A stretch of 6,516 bases of DNA, taken from contig JAOZLI010000065.1 in the NCBI GenBank assembly GCA_029934915.1, forward strand, positions 1 through 6,516. The letters run 5' to 3'. The translations under genes were made by a program, and so were the position numbers. Under the pieces are notes generated by a model, which worked only from the letters and a program-made list of their open reading frames with translations, searched no databases and was not told where the DNA came from. The stretch comes from Desulfocapsa sp. (lineage in GTDB: Bacteria > Desulfobacterota > Desulfobulbia > Desulfobulbales > Desulfocapsaceae). Each line of letters opens with the position of its first letter. Within the stretch, counting starts at the first letter, position 1. Positions 1 through 4,895 of this stretch are shown piece by piece.

Positions 1-49
1 CGAATGTCGGGATCAAAACCCGATGCCTTAACCGCTTGGCTACGCCCCA
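1..49 (-). tRNA. tRNA-Gln (anticodon UUG), 5' part, cut by window edge
   Basis: Read on the minus strand, the segment begins TGGGGCG (5' acceptor strand) and continues with TA, a D-arm containing AGCGGTTAAG, and a five-pair anticodon stem TCGGG/CCCGA. The loop is TTTTGAT, which places anticodon TTG at positions 16-14, decoding CAA. The variable region and start of the T-arm (ACATTCG) run off the window; the T-loop and 3' acceptor strand are not visible. Known E. coli GlnRS identity elements that can be seen here are all present: U1, G2, G3, G10, U34, U35, G36, A37 and U38. The mature 5' end is only 23 nt downstream of the ispE stop, on the same strand, with no promoter or terminator evident between them. 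The tRNA is therefore probably processed by RNase P from an ispE transcript. The match to the E. coli Gln(UUG) tRNA pattern is strong. Confidence 0.93.
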
Positions 50-72
50 GCAAAATTCTATGTTCTTCTTAC

Positions 73-957
73 CTAATCGACAAGCAAAGGTCTAGTAACA
101 AAAACCCCGTTGCCATATTTCCTGCGTAATACATCTGCGCATTGATTAACATCAGCAACAGATGAACCAGGAAATATTCCAAAAACGGTTGGCCCACTTC
201 CTGACATCAAAGTACCTGATGCACCGCCAGCCAACATGGATGCTTTAATTGTTTCAATTTCAGGATAGCGAGCAATCGTGACGCTCTCCAGATCATTGTA
301 CAAAACCAAGCCTTCCTCATTTTCGCCATCATTTCCACGAGAATCAGACAGACTAGAATCTTTAACTGTTTTTGTCAACGAATAATTTTTATAAACCCAG
401 GCAGTAGATACAGAAAAGCCAGGATTCACCAGCAGGACAGAACAATCAGAAAGTGAAGAGACTTCTGTCAACCGCTCACCAATGCCTTGCGCACGCATGG
501 CCATCCCTGACAGCACGAAAAAAGGAACATCTGCACCCAGAGGTTTTGCAAGTCCAAGGAGTCGTTTTTCAGGCAATTTGGTTGCGAACAAACGATCTAA
601 GCCACATAACAATGTTCCCGCATCACTGCTTCCACCTCCAAGACCTGCAGCTATGGGGATTCGTTTCTCAAGAACAATAGAGACCCCGCTCTTTACAGCA
701 AGCCCTGTGTCATGCAAAAAACTCTCAGCAGCCTGGAACACAAGATTAGACTCATCTTCGGGAAGATCGGAATCAGGGCAACTCAGAGAAACCCCAGTTT
801 TTTTTACACGTTGAATATGAAGCGTGTCGCACAGATCAAGTTTCTGCATAACACTATCAAGTTCATGATAGCCATCTGCACGCTTGCTAAGGATCTGAAG
901 TGTAAGATTTACCTTCGCGGGTGCCTGCAGTGTAACAATTGATTCCGATGTCATCAT
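73..957 (-). CDS. ispE: 4-diphosphocytidyl-2-C-methyl-D-erythritol kinase (IspE)
   Basis: IspE is a cytosolic GHMP-family kinase. It phosphorylates the 2-hydroxyl of CDP-methylerythritol with ATP, the fourth step of the MEP pathway to isoprenoid precursors. The 294-residue product is close to the usual family length (about 280-300). Family motifs appear in order: PAKVNL near residues 13-18 with the substrate-side Lys15, DGYHEL at 28-33, the glycine-rich ATP loop IPIAAGLGGGSSDAG at 100-114, GADVPFF at 141-147 with the expected catalytic Asp143, and GSGPTVFG at 253-260 near the C-terminus. Residues about 195-216 form a polar, Ser/Asp/Glu-rich linker that is probably a surface loop. The first two codons are both ATG (957 and 954), and either could start. 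No strong ribosome binding site precedes them, and the stop of the DUF1844 gene is 9 nt upstream, so translational coupling is likely. A tRNA-Gln follows 23 nt after the stop. Confidence 0.96.
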   Translation of the reverse strand: MMTSESIVTLQAPAKVNLTLQILSKRADGYHELDSVMQKLDLCDTLHIQRVKKTGVSLSCPDSDLPEDESNLVFQAAESFLHDTGLAVKSGVSIVLEKRIPIAAGLGGGSSDAGTLLCGLDRLFATKLPEKRLLGLAKPLGADVPFFVLSGMAMRAQGIGERLTEVSSLSDCSVLLVNPGFSVSTAWVYKNYSLTKTVKDSSLSDSRGNDGENEEGLVLYNDLESVTIARYPEIETIKASMLAGGASGTLMSGSGPTVFGIFPGSSVADVNQCADVLRRKYGNGVFVTRPLLVD

Positions 958-966
958 TTCAAGACA

Positions 967-1302
967 TTATTGCTTTGCTTTTTCGGCCTTTGCCACTGCC
1001 ACAAACCGTAATTTTACATCCAGCAAGATATTGTTCAGCATATCATCTTCATCTGTTTCCAGATTTCCTTTGGTTTTCTCCTGCAGCAAAACCAGTGTAT
1101 CAATGGCATGACGAGCAAGGGGTAAGTCAATCAGCGTTTCTTTCGTCACAGGATCTGCAATTTCTCCAAGATGAAACAGGGCTGAGGTATTCAACGACAT
1201 AACAAATGCCATAAATGTGACCTCTGGCATAACACATCTCCCGTCCTGATCTGGAACCTTACCATCTCCACAGGAACAACCCTCATCATATTCAGCAGTC
1301 AT
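967..1302 (-). CDS. DUF1844 family protein with Cys-containing N-terminus
   Basis: This is a 111-residue protein of unknown function. Residues about 25-101 match the DUF1844 pattern as I remember it: PEVTF near 26-30, SLNTSALFHLGEI at 36-48, DPVT at 50-53, then a helical stretch with LLQEKTKGNL at 72-81 and a C-terminal LLDVKLRFV at 93-101. The helical, soluble composition with no signal peptide or membrane segment indicates a small cytosolic protein. The N-terminal extension has Cys9, Cys11 and Cys23 amid acidic and glycine residues, and the tail is Lys/Ala-rich. The ATG at 1302 is preceded by AAGAGGA (1313-1307) at good spacing, so the start is well supported. It is the first gene after the serA terminator and lies 9 nt before ispE, so it is probably co-transcribed with ispE and tRNA-Gln. 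Its role is not known, and adjacency to ispE does not prove a link to isoprenoid synthesis. Confidence 0.88.
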   Translation of the reverse strand: MTAEYDEGCSCGDGKVPDQDGRCVMPEVTFMAFVMSLNTSALFHLGEIADPVTKETLIDLPLARHAIDTLVLLQEKTKGNLETDEDDMLNNILLDVKLRFVAVAKAEKAKQ

Positions 1303-1332
1303 TTTTTCCTCTTTGGTTCATTCCTTAGCAAC

Positions 1333-1366
1333 AAAAAACCGGAGCCAACAGCTGTTGTTCCGGTTT
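1333..1366 (-). terminator. Rho-independent terminator of serA
   Basis: On the minus strand, 28 nt after the serA stop, an 8-bp perfect stem AAACCGGA/TCCGGTTT (1366-1359 with 1343-1336) is followed directly by further T residues, giving TTTTTT over 1338-1333. Inside the stem is a perfect 12-bp palindrome, CAACAGCTGTTG (1346-1357), which extends the hairpin past a small internal loop. This is a textbook intrinsic terminator for serA. The DUF1844 gene starts only about 30 nt beyond, so its promoter must overlap the hairpin or the serA 3' end, or it depends on read-through. Confidence 0.88.
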
Positions 1367-1393
1367 CTCAGGCAATAGTATTACAACATTTTT

Positions 1394-2980
1394 TTAGCTA
1401 ACATCCAGAGCTAAAGCGCCATCAATATTATCCAGATTTGTCACCTCTGCCAGCAAGTCCTTAGAAATCACTGAATCGGTGGACAGCAGAATAATATTCT
1501 GACTACTTGCATCTTCTCGTCCGACAGTCATACGGGAGATATTGACGCCGCCTGCACCGAGAATCGAACCCAGGGCACCAATAACGCCAGGAACATCGTT
1601 ATTATACACCAACAGCATTGGCCCATCAGCCTGCGCTTCCAAACGGAATGTATTCAGGCGTACCAGACGTGGTTCATTTTTACCAAAGACAGTTCCAACA
1701 AGTTCGTTTTCACCTTCATTAGTTTTTACTTTAATGGTTAGAACGTTTACAAAATCATCTGAGCGATCACTCTTGGACTCCACCACCCGAATACCACGAT
1801 CTTTAGCAATAACCGGAGCATTTACATAATTAACGGCATCCTGCAGGATGGGAGTAAAGAGACCTTTCAGGAATGCTACCGTGATGGGACTGGTGTTCAG
1901 GTCTGCAAGTTCTCCGGAATATTCAATTGAGACTTCCTCAACACTGCCATTGGCAATCTGCATATGCAAAGAACCCAACATTTCACCTAAATTGATATAT
2001 GGTCCAACCTGCGCCAGAACATCGTCACTAACCGACGGAACGTTCACAGCATTGGTTACAACACCTTTATTCAAGTAATTGGCAACCTGTGCTGCAATAG
2101 CAGTGGCAACATTTTCCTGAGCTTCGCTCGTTGAAGCACCAAGATGTGGTGTACAGATAAAGTTATCAAGACTTAAGAGCGGGCAATTTTCTTTAGTGGT
2201 AGGCTCATCGGCAAATACATCAAGGGCAGCACCTGCTATCTCGCCATCCACAAGAGCCTTATACAAAGCCACTTCATCACATACCCCGCCACGTGCACAA
2301 TCGATAAACATGGCATCTTTTTTCATGTTTGTAAAAAAATCGGTGGAGAGTGCATTGGCTGTCTCTTTGGTCAGTGGTACGTGGACAGTGATGTAATCTG
2401 CACGTTTGGCAAGCTCTTCAACACTGACAAGCTCAACACCGAGCTTGTCAACAAGATCTTTTGGCATATGAGGATCATAGGCAATGACCTTCATCTTCAA
2501 GCCTTGCGCACGATTAGCGGCAATGGCACCAATACGGCCTATGCCAAATATTCCAAAGGTTTTTCCAGTGAGCTCGCGTCCCATAAAGTTTTTCTTCTCC
2601 CACTTTCCTGCTTTCATGGAAGCAGTGGCCTGCGGGATATTACGTGAAAGCGACATCATCATACCAATGGCATGCTCCGCTGCAGTAGTAGCGTTGCCGT
2701 CAGGGGCATTCATTACCACAATACCTTTTTGGCTGGCAGCGGGGATATTGACATTATCAAGGCCAATTCCTGCTCTACCGATAACCTTGAGATTCTCGGC
2801 TGCATTTATAATATCTTCAGTGGCTTTTGTTGCACTTCGAATAACGAGTCCATCATAGTCACCAATAATTTTTTGTAACTCTTCAGGAGCTAATCCTGTA
2901 TTAACATCTACCTCAAGCCCTGCATCGGTAAGTATTTTTTCTCCCAGCGGGGACATATTGTCACTGATTAAAACCTTCAT
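1394..2980 (-). CDS. serA: D-3-phosphoglycerate dehydrogenase, long ACT-domain form (SerA)
   Basis: SerA oxidises 3-phosphoglycerate with NAD+ to 3-phosphohydroxypyruvate, the committed step of serine synthesis. From the ATG at 2980 the product has 528 residues, the long form seen in Mycobacterium and Bacillus. Visible parts in order are the substrate-binding lobe with GRAGIGLDNV (about 68-77), the Rossmann NAD site GIFGIGRIG (143-151), catalytic Arg230 in CARGG, Glu259 in FADEP and His279 in TPHLGAS. An intervening ASB-type domain follows (about 318-448), then a C-terminal ACT domain starting near LLVYNNDVPGVIG (456-468). The ACT and ASB domains commonly mediate serine feedback or substrate control in this family; that is inferred here. 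The frame also opens with a GTG at 2986, but this codon overlaps the ribosome binding site, so the ATG is preferred. The gene is divergent from gltX and ends at an intrinsic terminator. Confidence 0.96.
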   Translation of the reverse strand: MKVLISDNMSPLGEKILTDAGLEVDVNTGLAPEELQKIIGDYDGLVIRSATKATEDIINAAENLKVIGRAGIGLDNVNIPAASQKGIVVMNAPDGNATTAAEHAIGMMMSLSRNIPQATASMKAGKWEKKNFMGRELTGKTFGIFGIGRIGAIAANRAQGLKMKVIAYDPHMPKDLVDKLGVELVSVEELAKRADYITVHVPLTKETANALSTDFFTNMKKDAMFIDCARGGVCDEVALYKALVDGEIAGAALDVFADEPTTKENCPLLSLDNFICTPHLGASTSEAQENVATAIAAQVANYLNKGVVTNAVNVPSVSDDVLAQVGPYINLGEMLGSLHMQIANGSVEEVSIEYSGELADLNTSPITVAFLKGLFTPILQDAVNYVNAPVIAKDRGIRVVESKSDRSDDFVNVLTIKVKTNEGENELVGTVFGKNEPRLVRLNTFRLEAQADGPMLLVYNNDVPGVIGALGSILGAGGVNISRMTVGREDASSQNIILLSTDSVISKDLLAEVTNLDNIDGALALDVS

Positions 2981-2985
2981 CTTCA

Positions 2986-2992
2986 CTCCCTT
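2986..2992 (-). promoter_or_regulatory. Shine-Dalgarno site that fixes the serA start
   Basis: Minus-strand AAGGGAG lies 5 nt upstream of the ATG at 2980, which is ideal spacing. The in-frame GTG at 2986-2984 begins on the last G of this motif and could not use it. The ATG is therefore the likely initiation codon. Confidence 0.8.
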
Positions 2993-3013
2993 CTATTGAT
3001 AATTCAGTAAATT

Positions 3014-3047
3014 TTATACTATTTTACACAAAAATTGATAAGTATAA
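3014..3047. repeat. Perfect 7-bp inverted repeat in the serA-gltX control region
   Basis: TTATACT at 3014-3020 and its exact complement AGTATAA at 3041-3047 flank a 20-nt AT-rich spacer. The right arm contains the predicted serA -10 hexamer, and the left arm lies just downstream of the predicted serA transcription start (about 3034). A dimeric regulator binding both arms could occlude the promoter. In DNA this AT-rich, a 7-bp dyad can also arise by chance, so function is only a suggestion. Confidence 0.35.
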
Positions 3048-3069
3048 CGAGTTCAGTCAAAGAGGACAA
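3041..3069 (-). promoter_or_regulatory. Candidate sigma70-type promoter for serA
   Basis: On the minus strand, a -35 element TTGTCC (3069-3064, 4 of 6 consensus bases) is separated by exactly 17 nt from a -10 element TATACT (3046-3041, 5 of 6). The predicted start is near 3034, leaving a leader of about 53 nt before the serA ATG. This is the best promoter-like pair found in the divergent region. Confidence 0.55.
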
Positions 3070-3091
3070 CTAAAAATAGTTTTAATTGCTA

Positions 3092-3120
3092 TTGAAGATT
3101 TTGCCTGAAAACGATATACG
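3092..3120 (+). promoter_or_regulatory. Candidate weak promoter for gltX
   Basis: TTGAAG (3092-3097, 4 of 6 for a -35 box) and TATACG (3115-3120, 4 of 6 for a -10 box) are 17 nt apart. They would start transcription near 3127, about 57 nt before the gltX ATG. The match is modest, and other AT-rich hexamers in the region fit less well. Treat it as a candidate only. Confidence 0.35.
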
Positions 3121-3142
3121 TAGCAGACGATAGAAATCAGGC
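3103..3142. repeat. Short dyad and direct repeat around the predicted gltX start
   Basis: GCCTGA (3103-3108) and TCAGGC (3137-3142) form a perfect 6-bp inverted repeat. Between its arms ACGATA occurs twice (3111-3116 and 3127-3132), 16 nt apart. The elements straddle the candidate -10 box and start of gltX. They could be an operator or a weak leader hairpin, but the arms are short enough to be chance. Confidence 0.25.
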
Positions 3143-3183
3143 TCCAGGAAATTTTAATATACCATTAAACCAACATACTGATC

Positions 3184-4671
3184 ATGACAGAGACACGACT
3201 TCGTTTTCCACCAAGCCCCACAGGATATCTCCATATTGGCGGTGCTAGAACTGCTTTGTATAACTGGCTCTACGCCAAAAAAACTGGCGGTAAACTCATC
3301 CTCCGCATTGAAGATACCGATGCTGAACGCTCCACCCAGGAATCCATCCAGGGTATTCTTGACGGCATGAAATGGCTTGGTATCGATTGGGATGAGGGAC
3401 CTTATTTTCAGACAGAGTTCGAAAGTGAGCACGAGGCCATGGCCAACAAACTTTTGGCAGAAGGGAAGGCTTACAAATGTTTCTGCACAAAAGAAGAGCT
3501 TGATATAAAACGTGAAGCAGCTCAGAAAAACAAAACTACGTACGGATATGACGGCACTTGTCGTGATCTTGACGCCTCAGTTGTTGCCGAAAAAGAGGCT
3601 GCAGGTCTGCCTTTCGTCATTCGCTTCAAGGTTCCGGCAATAGATGGTGAAATAGGGTATGACGACAAGGTTCTTGGTCGAATCAAGGCGCAATATAGCG
3701 AAATTGAAGATTTTGTTATTGTGCGTTCCACCGGCAAGCCTCTCTATTTACTCTGTAATGTGGTGGATGATATCCGGGATCGTATTACCCATATCATTCG
3801 TGGCTCTGACCATATGACCAATACGATCAGGCAGGTTCTTTTATACAATGCACTGGATGCTCCTGTTCCAGTATTTGCTCACATGCCGCTAACTCTGGAC
3901 ACTAAAAAAGCTAAAATTTCAAAACGTAAACATGGCGAGATTGTTGCCGTTCAGTTTTACCAAGAAAAGGGATTTATCCCCTGGGCATTATCTAACTTTT
4001 TGGTTCTTTTGGGCTGGTCCCCTGGTAATGACACAGAATTCTTCTCAAAAGAAGAATTGATAGACACATTTAGCCTGGAACGTATCAACAAGACTAATTC
4101 TATTTTTAATTATCAAAAGGGTAATGCCAAGTTTTTCACAGATCCTAAGGCCATTTCCTTTAATGAGCATTATCTGCGAACAATGCCCATTGAAGAAATT
4201 GCGGCAATGGTAAAACCATTTCTCGAAGCAGAAGGGCTTTGGGATAGCAGCTACGATGGCGACAAAAAAGAGTGGTATACTAGCACCATTGACCTTATTC
4301 GAGATCGTTTTCAAATGCTTTCTGATTTTGGTGATCGTGGACGTGCTTATTTTTCTGACGAGTTTACTGTTGAACAGAAGCCTTTGAAGAAGAATGTTCT
4401 GAAGCATGAGGGCTTGAAAGAATGGTTGCCCATGCTGGCTGATCGCTATGAAGCACTTGAGGAATTCAACTTAGAGAGCGCTGAGCAGACTGCCCGTGAT
4501 CTGGCTACCGAACTTGAGATAAAACCCGGTGTTATTATTAATGGTATGCGTACTGTTGTTACTGGTCAGCTTGCCGGGCCTTCTATGTTTGATATATTAA
4601 TGGCTATTGGCCGGGAGCGGGTTGTTACTCGTCTTCGGGGTGTGGCTAAGTTGTATGAAATTGCAGTTTAA
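3184..4671 (+). CDS. gltX: Glutamyl-tRNA synthetase (GltX)
   Basis: GltX is a cytosolic class I aminoacyl-tRNA synthetase that attaches glutamate to tRNA-Glu using ATP. The 495-residue product matches bacterial GluRS, slightly longer than the E. coli enzyme (471). The HIGH-type motif is HIGG at 17-20 within SPTGYLHIGGART, and the KMSKS-type loop is KISKR at 244-248. A zinc-type pattern CFC (99-101) then YDGTC (122-126) gives the C-x-C...Y-x3-C arrangement known from GluRS relatives. The connecting region has RITHIIRGSDHM (200-211), and the helical anticodon-binding part fills roughly 340-495. The start fits the conserved N-terminus, and no better upstream start exists. Unusually, no Shine-Dalgarno-like sequence lies within 20 nt of the ATG. 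glnS follows in the same direction after 224 nt. With a GlnRS present the enzyme need not mischarge tRNA-Gln, but whether it is discriminating cannot be read off here. Confidence 0.96.
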   Translation: MTETRLRFPPSPTGYLHIGGARTALYNWLYAKKTGGKLILRIEDTDAERSTQESIQGILDGMKWLGIDWDEGPYFQTEFESEHEAMANKLLAEGKAYKCFCTKEELDIKREAAQKNKTTYGYDGTCRDLDASVVAEKEAAGLPFVIRFKVPAIDGEIGYDDKVLGRIKAQYSEIEDFVIVRSTGKPLYLLCNVVDDIRDRITHIIRGSDHMTNTIRQVLLYNALDAPVPVFAHMPLTLDTKKAKISKRKHGEIVAVQFYQEKGFIPWALSNFLVLLGWSPGNDTEFFSKEELIDTFSLERINKTNSIFNYQKGNAKFFTDPKAISFNEHYLRTMPIEEIAAMVKPFLEAEGLWDSSYDGDKKEWYTSTIDLIRDRFQMLSDFGDRGRAYFSDEFTVEQKPLKKNVLKHEGLKEWLPMLADRYEALEEFNLESAEQTARDLATELEIKPGVIINGMRTVVTGQLAGPSMFDILMAIGRERVVTRLRGVAKLYEIAV

Positions 4672-4736
4672 AAAGGTACGGGGTATTTGATCATTTTCTC
4701 CGCTTGAATCATTTGTTGATTTTCTAGGTTCGCTAC

Positions 4737-4791
4737 GCCAAAAACGCGAAACTCGGTCGTTCCTCCCTCAGACAGCCGCGTTTTTTATGGC
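4737..4791 (+). terminator. Hairpin after gltX with C/U-rich loop; probable terminator
   Basis: AAAAACGCG (4740-4748) pairs perfectly with CGCGTTTTT (4777-4785), and a further GCC/GGC pair (4737-4739 with 4789-4791) can close below a small TAT bulge. A-rich and T-rich flanks on both sides make it terminator-like in either direction. It lies about 65 nt after the gltX stop. The loop is long (28 nt) and can form an inner GTC/GAC stem (4756-4758 with 4771-4773) presenting GTTCCTCCCTCA. A long loop is unusual for a plain terminator. The element may instead be a copy of a dispersed intergenic repeat or part of a small RNA. The rest of the gltX-glnS gap (4672-4736 and 4792-4895) shows no convincing promoter or gene. 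Confidence 0.6.
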
Positions 4792-4895
4792 TTCTCTTCA
4801 CCAAGGAAATCTACCAAATGTTTCAAAATGCTCTAAAAATAATCAAACACCCCTTTTGCTCATTCTTGATATTGTTGCGCTACTAAGAGTTTTTT

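Noticed and set aside
482..814. 110-codon plus-strand frame antisense to ispE.
   Set aside because: It overlaps the conserved GHMP kinase coding sequence and has no recognisable domain or start signal.
2484..2858. 124-codon plus-strand frame antisense to serA.
   Set aside because: It lies wholly inside a strongly supported gene, has no ribosome site, and its sequence looks like the complement of conserved SerA motifs.
3154..3432. 92-codon minus-strand frame covering the gltX start.
   Set aside because: It is antisense to the conserved HIGH region of GluRS, with no independent evidence.
4727..4791. Integron attC-like or insertion-sequence end.
   Set aside because: The characteristic attC core sites are not present, there is no recombinase or transposase gene nearby, and no target-site duplication was seen.
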